Shown: positions 21,443 through 30,000, numbered from the stretch's first letter. The stretch is DNA of 64,000 nucleotides from Amycolatopsis sp. NBRC 101858 (GCF_030269325.1 NZ_BSTD01000004.1:598558-662557), one strand, 5' to 3'. Notes: generated by a model not told the origin, from the letters alone. A program made the numbers and translations.

Positions 21443-22891
21443 GTGGGAAACCCGCACGTGCACGTCACGCGGTCGTTCGACGCGGCCCGGCTGCGGGCGT
21501 CGTGGCAGCGCAGCGAGCGGTACGGCGTCCCCGAGGACGAGGTCATGCCGGTGTTCTCGGGTGCGGTCGACACCGGTTCGCTGCTCTACGAATGCGGCAC
21601 CGAGGTGCTGCGCGGCCTGCAGGCGACGCTGGCCAACGAGCCGATCAGCCTGATGATCACCGACAGCGAAGGCCTGGTGCTGAGCCGGCTGTGCACGGAC
21701 GCCTCCATCAACCGCTCGCTCGACCGCGTGCACCTGGCGCCGGGGTTCTACTTCGCGGAGAGCAACGCGGGGACCAACGGGCTCGGCCTGGCGCTCGCCG
21801 ACCGGGCGCCGTCGCTGGTCCGGGCCGGCGAGCACTACTGCACCGACCTGCGCGGCTACACCTGCGCGGCGGTGCCGGTGCTCGACCCGCTGACCGGGGC
21901 GCTCGCCGGCAGCGTCAACCTCACGACCTGGTCGGAGCAGTCGTCGGAGCTGCTGCTGGCGCTCGCCCAGGCGGCGGCCGGGAACACGGCGGCGCTGATG
22001 CTGGCGCGCGCGTCCGGGCGCATCGCCCGGCCGACCCCGCGCGGCGAGGTCTTCCGGGTCTACGCCGACCGCGTCGCCCCGGGGGACGTCACGCGGTTGT
22101 CGCCGGCCTGGACGACCGCGGTCGATTCGGCGCGGACGGCGTTCGAGGCGGGCCGGGTCGTCGCGGTCGTCGGCGAGCCGGGTGCGGGTAAGACGGCATT
22201 GGCCGCGGTGGCGCGGCGGGCGCTGTGGTCCCGCGAGAGACTGCTGAACGCCCGGCCGCCGGCACCCGACGACGTCGACACGTGGCTGACGCTGTGGACG
22301 CCCGAACTGGCCAAGGACGGCACGTGCGTGATCGTGTCGGGCGTGGAGGCGTTGCCGGCGTGGGCGGCGGAGGAGCTGGCGCGGCAGTTCGCCGAGGTGC
22401 GGGGCGACGGGCCACCGCCGTTCGTGCTCACCGCGCCGGACGCGGGCGCGGTGCCGGTGGCGCTGCGGCCGCTGGTGGACCGGGTGGTCGAGCTGCCGGC
22501 GCTGCGGTTCCGCCCGGACGACATCCTCCCGCTGGCCCACCACTTCGCCCGGCGCGACCGCGGCCGGGACGTCACGTTCACGTCGGCGGCGTCCCGGGCG
22601 TTGACGGCCTACGACTGGCCGGAGAACGCGAAGCAGCTACGGCGGGTTGTGCGCGAAGCGGCTTCGCGGTCGGACGTGGTCGATACGGCGCACCTGCCGG
22701 CGGAGGTGTTCAGCGGGGTGGGGCACCGGTTGAGCCGGCTGCAGGCGATGGAACGCGACGAGATCGTGCGGTGCCTGTCCGAGCCCGGGGCGACGGTGGT
22801 GCACGCGGCCGGGAAGCTCGGCATGGGCCGGGCGACGCTGTACCGGAAGATGGCGCAGTACGGGCTGAACGCGCGGCAGCTGAAGTCCTAG
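21443..22891 (+). CDS. AcoR/MimR-type GAF-AAA-Fis transcriptional activator
   Basis: About 482 residues. An N-terminal GAF sensor spans roughly 50-190 (ITDSEGLVLSRL, AESNAGTNGLGLAL), then a shortened AAA+ region with Walker A GEPGAGKTAL, and a C-terminal Fis helix-turn-helix (HAAGKLGMGRATLYRKMAQYG). The sigma-54 contact motif GAFTGA is missing and the AAA core is short, so it probably works with sigma-70. This is the usual state of actinobacterial relatives such as MimR. I chose GTG 21443 with GGGAGG 5 nt before it; GTG 21401 is an alternative. It likely activates the divergent operon. Confidence 0.82.
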   Translation: MGNPHVHVTRSFDAARLRASWQRSERYGVPEDEVMPVFSGAVDTGSLLYECGTEVLRGLQATLANEPISLMITDSEGLVLSRLCTDASINRSLDRVHLAPGFYFAESNAGTNGLGLALADRAPSLVRAGEHYCTDLRGYTCAAVPVLDPLTGALAGSVNLTTWSEQSSELLLALAQAAAGNTAALMLARASGRIARPTPRGEVFRVYADRVAPGDVTRLSPAWTTAVDSARTAFEAGRVVAVVGEPGAGKTALAAVARRALWSRERLLNARPPAPDDVDTWLTLWTPELAKDGTCVIVSGVEALPAWAAEELARQFAEVRGDGPPPFVLTAPDAGAVPVALRPLVDRVVELPALRFRPDDILPLAHHFARRDRGRDVTFTSAASRALTAYDWPENAKQLRRVVREAASRSDVVDTAHLPAEVFSGVGHRLSRLQAMERDEIVRCLSEPGATVVHAAGKLGMGRATLYRKMAQYGLNARQLKS

Positions 22892-22898
22892 GGGCCGA

Positions 22899-24104
22899 TC
22901 AGCGCGTGGCTTGGGCCCAGCGGACCGCGGGTCCCATCGCCCAGCCCGCCGCCACGAACACCGCGCCCAGCAGCAGCCAGCCCGGCAGGCCCCAGCCGAT
23001 CACCACCGTGCTCAGCAGCACCGGCCCCACCGCGCGCGCCACCGACACGCCCGTTCCGAAGAACCCCTGGTACTGCCCCTGCTTGTCCGCCGGCGCCAGG
23101 GCGAAGCCGATCTCCCACGTGCCCGCCGACTGCAGCATCTCGCCGAACACCTGCACCAGCGCGCCCACCACCAGCACCGCGAACGCGACCCACGGCGACG
23201 TCCCGGACGCCGACAGCGCGAACGCCACGCACGACGCGAGCAGCAGCACCCCGGACCGCCGCACCATCCGCGCCGCCGCGCCGATGCTCGCCAGCCGCCC
23301 GGCCACGCGGACCTGGAGCAGCACCACCACGACCGTGTTGAGCACGAACAGCGCGGACACCGTCCAGCCCGGGGCGGCCGTCCGCTCGACGATCCACAGC
23401 GGGATCGCGACGCTCAGCAGCGGCATGCGCAGCAGCAGGACCGCGTTCAGCAGCGTCACCACCGCGTACGGCCGGTCGCGCAGCACCGCCAGCTTCGGCT
23501 CCCCGGCGCGCGGGGCCGACGTCGTCACGGAGGGGAGTGCCAGCATGAGCGCCGCGGTGACGACGAAACTCAGCGCGTCCAGGACGAAGACCGTCAGGTA
23601 CGCCGTTGCGGTGTCCGCCGACAGCGCGAGCCCGCCCAGCCCGGCGCCGACGGCGAGCCCCGCGTTGCCCGCCGACTGCAGCTGCGCCCGGATGCGCGTC
23701 CGCCGTTCCGGATCGGCGAGCGCCGCGAGCAGCGCCTGGCGGACGGCGGACAGGCCGGTCTGGCAACTGCCGTAGAGGCACGCGGCGAGGACGAACAGCA
23801 GCGGCGTGCGGACCAGCAGGAACGTCAGGATCGACGCGCTCGTCGACAGGGCCAGCAGCACCGCGGAGCCGCGGGCGCCGTGGCGGTCGGCGAGGTGGCC
23901 GAGCGGCACGCCCGCGACCGAACCCACCGCCCAGCCGAGCGTGAGACCCAGCCCGACCTGTGCCGGGGAGAGCCCGACGATCCGCGTGAAGAACAGCACC
24001 GAGCACGTCAGGAACGCGCCGTCGCCGAGCGAGCCGGCCAGTTGGGCGGCGGCGAGCAGGCGGCCGGAACGCGGGGGCGCGGGGCGGTCCAGGGTCAGCG
24101 TCAT
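22899..24104 (-). CDS. MFS transporter
   Basis: A 401-residue 12-helix major facilitator, MFS_1/enterobactin-exporter-like, with the loop motif GHLADRHGARGSAVLL between helices 2 and 3. The start is ATG 24102-24104; upstream reading runs into the regulator. It lies divergent from a MocR gene across a 12-bp inverted repeat, so the two probably share control. Substrate unknown; drug or siderophore export is a guess. Confidence 0.85.
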   Translation of the reverse strand: MTLTLDRPAPPRSGRLLAAAQLAGSLGDGAFLTCSVLFFTRIVGLSPAQVGLGLTLGWAVGSVAGVPLGHLADRHGARGSAVLLALSTSASILTFLLVRTPLLFVLAACLYGSCQTGLSAVRQALLAALADPERRTRIRAQLQSAGNAGLAVGAGLGGLALSADTATAYLTVFVLDALSFVVTAALMLALPSVTTSAPRAGEPKLAVLRDRPYAVVTLLNAVLLLRMPLLSVAIPLWIVERTAAPGWTVSALFVLNTVVVVLLQVRVAGRLASIGAAARMVRRSGVLLLASCVAFALSASGTSPWVAFAVLVVGALVQVFGEMLQSAGTWEIGFALAPADKQGQYQGFFGTGVSVARAVGPVLLSTVVIGWGLPGWLLLGAVFVAAGWAMGPAVRWAQATR

Positions 24105-24126
24105 GCCGGTAACGCTAGATCGGTAC

Positions 24127-24171
24127 TTGGCCCGATCCCAGATCCAATTCCCGCGAATCGGATTGGGCCAA
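24127..24171. promoter_or_regulatory. Nested inverted repeats shared by MFS and MocR promoters
   Basis: Outer arms TTGGCCCGATCC (24127-24138) and GGATTGGGCCAA (24160-24171) match at 11 of 12 positions. Inside lies ATCCAATTC/GAATCGGAT, matching 8 of 9. TAGGCT at 24174-24179 is 6 nt before the MocR ATG. Confidence 0.7.
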
Positions 24172-24185
24172 TGTAGGCTCGCCGG

Positions 24186-25595
24186 ATGGACTTCCACGTC
24201 AGCCTGGCCGGGCGCGGCGACCTGTCGGTCCGGATCTACCGGCAGCTGCGCGACGCCGTGCTGGACGGCCGGCTGCGGGCGGGCGAGCGGCTGCCGCCGA
24301 CGCGGGAACTGGCGCGGCGCCTGGCCGTTTCGCGCAACACCGTCGCGGTCGCCTACGACCGGCTGACCGCCGACGGGTTCCTCACCGGCCGCGTCGGCGC
24401 CGGGACGTACGTGAGCGGTTCGCTGCCCGCGCCGAAGCCGCGTAAAGCCCCGTCGGCGCGCGGGCCGCAGCCGAAGGCGATCTGGCGTTCGCTGCCGTCG
24501 CCGGCCGCCGCGGTGGCGGAGGCGCCGGAGTACGACTTCCGCGTCGGCATCCCCGACGCCGCGCTGTTCCCGCTCGAAACGTGGCGGCGGCTGCTCGCGC
24601 GAGAACTGCGGGAGGCGGCGGGGTTCGTGCACTACGTCGACCCCGGCGGGCACCCGGGCCTGCGCGCGGCGATCGCCCGGCACGTCGGCGTGTCGCGTTC
24701 GGTGCGCGCCGACGCGGACGACGTGCTCGTGACGCAGGGCGCGCAGCAGGCCCTCGACCTGCTGTGCCGGGTGCTGCTGTCCCCGGGTGACCGCGTGGCC
24801 GTCGAAGAACCCGGCTACCGGCAGGCGAAGCTGCTCTTCGCGTCCCACGGTGCCGAGGTCGTCGGTGTTCCGGTGGACGGCGAAGGTCTCGATGTGGCGG
24901 CGTTGCCGTCACGGACGAAGCTGGTGTACGTGACGCCGTCGCACCAGTTCCCGCTCGGGACGCCGATGTCCCTGGCCCGCCGCACGGCGCTGCTGGCGTG
25001 GGCCGGGCGCGCCGACGCGGTCGTCGTCGAGGACGACTACGACAGCGAGTTCCGGTTCTCCGACCGGCCCCTGGAGCCGCTGCAGAGCCTGGACCGCGGC
25101 GGGCGCGTGGCTTACGTCGGGTCGTTCTCGAAGACACTGCTTCCCATGCTGCGCCTGGGTTTCCTGGTCGCGCCGCCGTCGTTGCAGGACGCCCTGCGCC
25201 ACGCCCGCCGGCTGTCGGACTGGCACGGCGACGTCCCGGCCCAGGCGGCACTGGCCCGGTTCGTCGACGAGGGGCTGTTCGCCCGCCACATCCGCCGCGC
25301 GACGAAGGTGTACGCGCAGCGGCACGAGCGTCTGGTGTCCACTGTGGACCGGATGTTCACCGGGCGGCTTCGGGTGGTTCCCTCGGCGGCCGGGTTGCAC
25401 CTGTGCACGCTGGCCGACGTCGACCTGGAGCCGATCGCCGCGCGGGCGGCGGCCGCGGGAGTGGCGGTGCAGACGCTGTCCGATCTGTGCGGCGGATTCC
25501 CGGCACCGGGGCTGGTGCTGGGCTACGGCTCGATCCCGGTGGAGAGGATCGACGACGGGCTCGCGGCGCTGGACAAGGCCTGGGGCTCGACGTAG
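24186..25595 (+). CDS. MocR-family (GntR/aminotransferase fusion) regulator
   Basis: A 469-residue fusion. Residues 1-75 are a GntR winged helix (LPPTRELARRLAVSRNTVAVAY). The rest is a fold-type I aminotransferase used as a PLP sensor, with the Schiff-base Lys at about 316 in GSFSKTLLP and VVEDDYDSEFR upstream. It is divergent from an MFS gene, a common MocR arrangement, so its likely job is ligand- or PLP-responsive control of that exporter. The last 73 bp overlap the end of the convergent DHA2 gene. Confidence 0.9.
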   Translation: MDFHVSLAGRGDLSVRIYRQLRDAVLDGRLRAGERLPPTRELARRLAVSRNTVAVAYDRLTADGFLTGRVGAGTYVSGSLPAPKPRKAPSARGPQPKAIWRSLPSPAAAVAEAPEYDFRVGIPDAALFPLETWRRLLARELREAAGFVHYVDPGGHPGLRAAIARHVGVSRSVRADADDVLVTQGAQQALDLLCRVLLSPGDRVAVEEPGYRQAKLLFASHGAEVVGVPVDGEGLDVAALPSRTKLVYVTPSHQFPLGTPMSLARRTALLAWAGRADAVVVEDDYDSEFRFSDRPLEPLQSLDRGGRVAYVGSFSKTLLPMLRLGFLVAPPSLQDALRHARRLSDWHGDVPAQAALARFVDEGLFARHIRRATKVYAQRHERLVSTVDRMFTGRLRVVPSAAGLHLCTLADVDLEPIAARAAAAGVAVQTLSDLCGGFPAPGLVLGYGSIPVERIDDGLAALDKAWGST

Positions 25596-26956
25596 TGATC
25601 CGTGCGGCGGCGGGCGGCGATCAGCAGCCCGCCCGCCGACGTCGCCGCCGCGGTGGCCAGGATCAGGAGCCAGCCGTGCCGGAAGTCCGTCAGGTCGGGT
25701 GGGCCCGCGAAGACCGCGATCAGCACCGCCGTGCCCAGGACCGTGCCGATCTGGCGCGTCGTGTTGACCATCGACGAGCCCGCGCCCCACCGGGCCGGGG
25801 GCAGGACCGTGCCCACCACGCCCGAGAGGCTCGGCAGGATCAGCCCGACGCCGATGCCCGTCAGGAGCTGGCCGGGCAGCATCGACGTCGCGTAGTCGGG
25901 TGTCGAATCCATGCGCAGCACCCAGATCAGCACGCCCGCCCCGAACGAGACGCCGCCGAGGGCGACGATCGGGCCCGGGCCGAAGCGGTGCACGAACCGG
26001 CCGCCGAGGATCGACACCGGGACCACCATCAGCGGGCCCGGGGCCAGGGACAGGCCGGCCACCAGGATCGAGTCGTGCCAGACCGACGTCAGGAACAGGA
26101 CGTTGCCGAACAGCATCGCCGCGAACCCGGCCGCGAACACGCCGGTCGTGACGCACGCCAGCCACAGCGTCGGGACGCGCAGCGCCGGCAGGTCCAGCAC
26201 CGGCACGGCGTGGCGCGCCGACCGCAGCGGCACCCACGCCAGGGCGGCGATGGCGACCGCGAACGCGAGTAGCACCGGCCCCGAGCTCCAGCCGTGGTCG
26301 GGCGCTTCGACCAGCGCATAGGCGAGTGCGCCGACGCCGACGAGCAGGCCGGCGGCGCCGAAGAGGTCCGGGACGCCGGTGGTGGTGTCCCGCGACTCGC
26401 GCAGCACGCGCGGCCCGGCCAGCAGGGTGAGGGCGCAGATCGGCAGGTTCACCAGGAAAACCCAGCGCCAGGAGGCTTCGACGAGCAGCCCGCCGACGGG
26501 CGGCCCGAGCGCGGCGGCCGCGGCGCCCACGGAGGCCCAGACGCCGACGGCCATCGGCCGCCGGTGCGCGGGGAAGGCGGTCAGCAGGAGGGCGAGCGAC
26601 GTCGGCATGACGAGCGCGGCACCGATCGCCTGCACCGCGCGGAAGGCGACGAGCACCGGGATCGACGGAGCGGCGGCGCACGCGGCCGAGGCGAGGGTGA
26701 AGACGGCGACGCCGAGGAGGAACAGGCGCTTCCGGCCGTAGCGGTCGGCCAGCCGCCCGGCGGGGGCGAGGCAGGCGGCGAACAGGACGGTGTAGCCGTT
26801 GAGCACCCACGAGAGGGTGGCCAGATCGTCGCCGGGGAAGGCGGCCCGGATGCCGGGGAACGCGATGGTGACGATGAAGGTGTCGAGGCTGGCGAGGAAC
26901 GCCGCGGTCGAGACGACCAGCAGCACGAGGCCGGGCTTCGGCGCGGTGTCGGTCAT
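25523..26956 (-). CDS. DHA2-type MFS drug transporter
   Basis: A 477-residue, 14-helix EmrB/QacA-type exporter. Signatures: LDTFIVTIAFPGIRAAF in helix 1, GRLADRYGRKRLF in loop 2-3, and motif C GPPVGGLLVE. Such pumps expel drugs by proton antiport. The ATG at 26956 has GGAGG-like sequence within the operator region. The final codons, after the last helix, are read antisense to the MocR gene, so this tail is probably dispensable. No regulator of its own is adjacent. Confidence 0.88.
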   Translation of the reverse strand: MTDTAPKPGLVLLVVSTAAFLASLDTFIVTIAFPGIRAAFPGDDLATLSWVLNGYTVLFAACLAPAGRLADRYGRKRLFLLGVAVFTLASAACAAAPSIPVLVAFRAVQAIGAALVMPTSLALLLTAFPAHRRPMAVGVWASVGAAAAALGPPVGGLLVEASWRWVFLVNLPICALTLLAGPRVLRESRDTTTGVPDLFGAAGLLVGVGALAYALVEAPDHGWSSGPVLLAFAVAIAALAWVPLRSARHAVPVLDLPALRVPTLWLACVTTGVFAAGFAAMLFGNVLFLTSVWHDSILVAGLSLAPGPLMVVPVSILGGRFVHRFGPGPIVALGGVSFGAGVLIWVLRMDSTPDYATSMLPGQLLTGIGVGLILPSLSGVVGTVLPPARWGAGSSMVNTTRQIGTVLGTAVLIAVFAGPPDLTDFRHGWLLILATAAATSAGGLLIAARRRTDHYVEPQALSSAASPSSILSTGIEP

Positions 26957-26963
26957 GGCCCTC

Positions 26964-26986
26964 CTAGGTTTGAAAAAGCAACCTAG
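26964..26986. promoter_or_regulatory. Operator-like inverted repeat CTAGGTT-N9-AACCTAG
   Basis: A perfect 7-bp repeat around an A-rich spacer, immediately before the DHA2 transporter start. The shape resembles HxlR/MarR-type sites. No such regulator gene is adjacent. Confidence 0.6.
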
Positions 26987-27042
26987 CCGGAGGAGGTGGG
27001 TCTCAACAAGAGACTGACCAGTTCGGCGCGATGTATGTCACG

Positions 27043-27290
27043 TGGGGGAGTGCGGTGGTGCGGTGGAGTTCGGGAGGTGGTGGGCTGGCTGGCGCTCGGC
27101 CCGGTGGAGTCCGGCTGGCGGTGGGTTGGCGGGCTGCCTCGCGCTCGGCGCGGTGGAGTCCGGCCGGCGGTGGATTTGCCCGCGGCTGCCACGCCTCGGT
27201 CCGGAGAAGCTCGGCCGGCGGCGGGCTTGTCCGCGGATCCCGGCGCTCGGCCTGGTGGAGGCCGGGCGGTCGCCGGGTCCGCCGCGCGTG
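27043..27290. repeat. Degenerate tandem repeat of about 50 bp in a gene-free stretch
   Basis: The 382-bp gap from 26957 to 27338 has no convincing gene. From about 27043 to 27290 a diverged unit recurs four to five times at 49-51 bp spacing. Its core is GCGCTCGGCNNGGTGGAGNCCGG, seen clearest at 27092, 27141 and 27243. Reading frames across it give only Arg/Pro-rich peptides. Confidence 0.6.
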
Positions 27291-27338
27291 GAGCCGGCCG
27301 CGCACCAGCCCCCCCGCCGAGCCCCGCCGCGGTTCGGC

Positions 27339-27815
27339 TCAAGCCGCCGCGGCCTGGTCCTCTGCCCGGGCCTTCAACGCGGCCAGCGTGTGCTCGATCG
27401 ACCGCACGTTGTACCCCGGCCGATCGGCCCGGCCGGTCACCTTCGGTCCCATGAACTTCCGCACCACCCAGCTGCCGCTGCGGTACCAGTTCTCCGTCAC
27501 CCGGCATCCCACCGCGCTCGGCGCGAGCACGTACTCCCACCGCGACACCCGCGAACCCAGCGGTGTCCGCACGTCGAACGCGAAGCGGTGCCCCTCCTCG
27601 AACCGCACCACCTTCACCCGGGTCCACCAGCGCAGGGCGCCGTTCACGTTGCGGCCGCGGAAGCGGGCCCCCAGTGCCGGGCCGGTGGCGTCGAGCCAGT
27701 GGCCGCCGATGTTCTCCGGGCTCAGTTCACCCATCCGGGGCAGGTCGGTGACCCACGACCACACCGTGCCCGGGTCGGCCGGGATGTCGATGGTGCGCGA
27801 AATCGTCGGTTCCAC
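27339..27815 (-). CDS. SRPBCC (START-like) protein
   Basis: A 158-residue START-like hydrophobic-cavity protein: ISRTIDIPADPGTVWSWVTD at the start, then GHRFAFDVRTPLG and a long C-terminal helix (SIEHTLAALKARAED). The family includes polyketide cyclases and lipid carriers; function here is unknown. GTG 27815 is chosen because the first beta strand follows directly. It is divergent from the bifunctional nuclease gene with about 160 bp between. Confidence 0.75.
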   Translation of the reverse strand: MEPTISRTIDIPADPGTVWSWVTDLPRMGELSPENIGGHWLDATGPALGARFRGRNVNGALRWWTRVKVVRFEEGHRFAFDVRTPLGSRVSRWEYVLAPSAVGCRVTENWYRSGSWVVRKFMGPKVTGRADRPGYNVRSIEHTLAALKARAEDQAAAA

Positions 27816-27973
27816 GCCACGACGGTGACAGCGCCGCCCCAGGCCGGGCAAGGATTCCGGGGGCAGTCCGCAGTCCAGGAGAGCCGGGTGAAAAACTCCC
27901 TCGCCCGACCACGTTGGAAACGCGGTGGTTCTGGGTACCTCGCGGGCGGAGGAGTACCTACACGGAGGGTGCG

Positions 27974-28489
27974 GTGGTCAGCGTGATCCCGATCGAGGTG
28001 GTGGGAATGGCCGTCCCGGTGCCCGGTGAGGCGCCGTTGATGCTGCTCCGGGAACCCGACGGCGCCCGCCGCTGGCTGGCCATCATGATCGGGTACGGCG
28101 AGGCCGAGGCCCTCGTGCGGGCGCGCGAGCAGATCGCGCAGCCGCGGCCGGGCACCATCGAGCTGCTCGGGGACGTGCTCGCCGCGTTCGGCCAGGGCGT
28201 CTCCGCGGTCGAGCTCACCGAGGTGCGCGACGGGATCTTCTACGCCGACCTGGTGCTGGCGGACGGCACCCGCGTGTCGGCCCGCCCGAGTGACGCCGTC
28301 GCGCTCGGCCTGCGCCAGGGTGCGCCGATCAGCGTCGCCGAAGAGGTGCTCGACGTCGCGTCGGTGCAGCTGGAGGTCGAGCAGGAGGCCGAAAGCCCCG
28401 CCGCCGACGTGCTGGACACCGAGGCCGAGGTCGCCCGCTTCCGCGCGGAGCTCGACGGCCTCCGGCCCGAGGACTTCGACGACCTGTAG
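27974..28489 (+). CDS. Bifunctional nuclease family protein (DUF151)
   Basis: A 171-residue protein. The BFN domain fills residues about 1-130 (MLLREPDGARRWLAIMIGYGEAEAL, with later VLADGTRVSARPSDAVALGLR). Members show RNase/DNase activity in plants and are universal in actinobacteria with undefined roles. An acidic C-terminal tail follows (EVARFRAELDGL). The start is GTG 27974 with GGAGG 5 nt upstream. GGGTAC at 27933-27938, 16 bp after GTTG, could be a stress-sigma promoter. The ECF gene follows 35 bp later. Confidence 0.88.
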   Translation: MVSVIPIEVVGMAVPVPGEAPLMLLREPDGARRWLAIMIGYGEAEALVRAREQIAQPRPGTIELLGDVLAAFGQGVSAVELTEVRDGIFYADLVLADGTRVSARPSDAVALGLRQGAPISVAEEVLDVASVQLEVEQEAESPAADVLDTEAEVARFRAELDGLRPEDFDDL

Positions 28490-28496
28490 GGAATCA

Positions 28497-28521
28497 TCTC
28501 CCGTACGGCGGCGACGGGAGA
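28497..28521 (+). promoter_or_regulatory. Hairpin hiding the sigma-factor ribosome site
   Basis: A perfect 8-bp stem, TCTCCCGT (28497-28504) with ACGGGAGA (28514-28521), 9-nt loop. The right arm contains GGGAGA, the Shine-Dalgarno sequence of the ATG at 28525. It could also act as a weak terminator after the nuclease gene. Confidence 0.6.
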
Positions 28522-28524
28522 GCG

Positions 28525-29493
28525 ATGCCGGACTTCGCGACGAGCACCGAGCCGCACCGGCGTGAGCTGCTGGTGCACTGCTACCGCATGCTCGGCTCGG
28601 TCCACGAGGCCGAGGACCTGGTGCAGGAGACGCTGGTCCGCGCCTGGAAGGCGTGGGACGGCTACGACCCGGCCCGCGCGTCCGTGCGCACCTGGCTCTA
28701 CCGGATCGCGACCAACGCCTGCCTCACCGCGCTGGACGGCCGGGCCCGGCGGCCGCTGCCCTCGGGCCTCGGCCGCCCGGGCGAAGACCCGGGCGCGCCG
28801 CTGACGCCGTCGTTCGAAGTCCCGTGGCTGCAGCCCTTCCCGGACGCGCGCCTCGACGACCCGGGCCTGCGCCTGGCCCGCCGGGGCACGCTGCGGCTGG
28901 CGCTGCTCGCGGCGATGCAGACCCTGCCGCCCAAGCAGCGCGCGGTGCTGATCCTGCGGGACGTCCTCGAGTTCAGCGCGGCGGAGGTGGCCGGCTTCCT
29001 GGAGACGACGCCCGCCGCGGTCAACAGCGCCCTGCAACGCGCCCGCGCGGGTCTCGGCGGCCTGGCGGCGGACGAAGTTCCCGAACCGGACGACAAAGCG
29101 GTCGAAGCGGTCCTCGACCGGTACGTCCGGGCGTTCGAATCCGCCGACGTCGCGGGCCTCGTCGAGCTCCTGACCGACGACGTCGTGCTGGAGATGCCGC
29201 CGGTGCCGCTCTGGTTCCTCGGCCGCGACGGCTACGGCCGGTTCCTCGAGCGGCTCTTCGCGATGCGCGGCCCCGACTGGCGGATGACGCGCACCTCCGC
29301 CAACGGCCAGCCCGCCCTCGTCGCCTACTGCCGCGACGACGCCGGCGTCCACCGGTTGCACACCCTGCAGGTGTTCACCGTGGACCGGGCCCGCGTGGCG
29401 CACAACGTGGTGTTCGCCGATCCGGCCGTCCTGGCGCTGTTCGACCTGCCCGCGACTCAGCCGGCGGCGCGGGCCTCCGACGGGCGGCCGTAG
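28525..29493 (+). CDS. ECF sigma factor with C-terminal SnoaL-like domain
   Basis: A 322-residue sigma-70 family factor. Region 2 is at about 10-75 (HCYRMLGSVHEAEDLVQETLVRAWKAW split by a helix turn), region 4 at about 130-185 (LPPKQRAVLILRDVLEFSAAEVAGFL). An extra SnoaL/NTF2-like domain covers about 195-310. This layout matches ECF groups that use the C-terminal domain in place of an anti-sigma factor. No anti-sigma gene is adjacent, which agrees. Its last 37 bp overlap the convergent DUF2087 gene. Confidence 0.88.
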   Translation: MPDFATSTEPHRRELLVHCYRMLGSVHEAEDLVQETLVRAWKAWDGYDPARASVRTWLYRIATNACLTALDGRARRPLPSGLGRPGEDPGAPLTPSFEVPWLQPFPDARLDDPGLRLARRGTLRLALLAAMQTLPPKQRAVLILRDVLEFSAAEVAGFLETTPAAVNSALQRARAGLGGLAADEVPEPDDKAVEAVLDRYVRAFESADVAGLVELLTDDVVLEMPPVPLWFLGRDGYGRFLERLFAMRGPDWRMTRTSANGQPALVAYCRDDAGVHRLHTLQVFTVDRARVAHNVVFADPAVLALFDLPATQPAARASDGRP

Positions 29494-29921
29494 GCGCCGC
29501 CGTCGTTGCTGCGCTGCAGCAGGCCTTCGTCGACGAGGTAGCGGCGCAGCGTCGCGTGGTCGTCGTGGACCATCGACAGCTTCTCGCGGACGTCCTGCTC
29601 GGTGTAGAGCCGGCCCGGCTCGAACCGCTCCGCGAGGTGGGCGAGCAGCAGCTGCCGCCGCCGGCCCGAATGCGGGATGGTGACGAGCCTGCCGTGGCGG
29701 AACAGCCCGTCGAGCGGGTCGGCCGGGGCCTTGGCGAGCGCCTCGCGGAACACCTCGGGCACGGCCCGGTAGGTGTCGCCGTCCACGGTGACGAGCCCCG
29801 CGTCGACCAGCCGTTTCACGAGCTTGGCGCCGTCGACCGGGAGCCCGGCGCAGATCCGGGCGAACAACTGCAGACGGGCGGGATCCGCGAGGGCGGAGAC
29901 CAGCGCTTCCGGAGAGGCCAT
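29457..29921 (-). CDS. DUF2087-domain protein with ArsR-like N-terminus
   Basis: A 154-residue protein. Residues 1-70 resemble a winged-helix repressor (ALVSALADPARLQLFARICAG). The C-terminal DUF2087 domain carries LVTIPHSGRRRQLLLAHLAERFEPGRLYTEQDV, split over two helices, and DDHATLRRYLVDEGLL. The domain is presumed to bind nucleic acid. Start ATG 29921 is preferred; an upstream ATG 19 codons earlier lacks a ribosome site. It lies tail to tail with the sigma gene and divergent from MarR. Confidence 0.75.
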   Translation of the reverse strand: MASPEALVSALADPARLQLFARICAGLPVDGAKLVKRLVDAGLVTVDGDTYRAVPEVFREALAKAPADPLDGLFRHGRLVTIPHSGRRRQLLLAHLAERFEPGRLYTEQDVREKLSMVHDDHATLRRYLVDEGLLQRSNDGGAYGRPSEARAAG

Positions 29922-29965
29922 GGCTGCGAATCCTATCCGGAACTCCGCGTGCCCGCCTCGAAAAC

Positions 29966-29999
29966 TCGACAGGGTCAACTGATAAGTCTAGGCTGTCGA
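29966..29999. promoter_or_regulatory. MarR operator candidate TCGACAG-N20-CTGTCGA
   Basis: A perfect 7-bp inverted repeat with 20-bp AT-richer spacer just before the MarR gene. TAGGCT (29989-29994) lies inside, 6 nt before the ATG, so repressor binding would cover the promoter. Confidence 0.65.
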
Positions 30000-30000
30000 T

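Noticed and set aside
27933-27938. GGGTAC as a firm SigB-type promoter of the bifunctional nuclease gene
   Set aside because: The -35 (GTTG) is a partial match and GGGTAC is expected by chance at this GC content; kept only as a remark.
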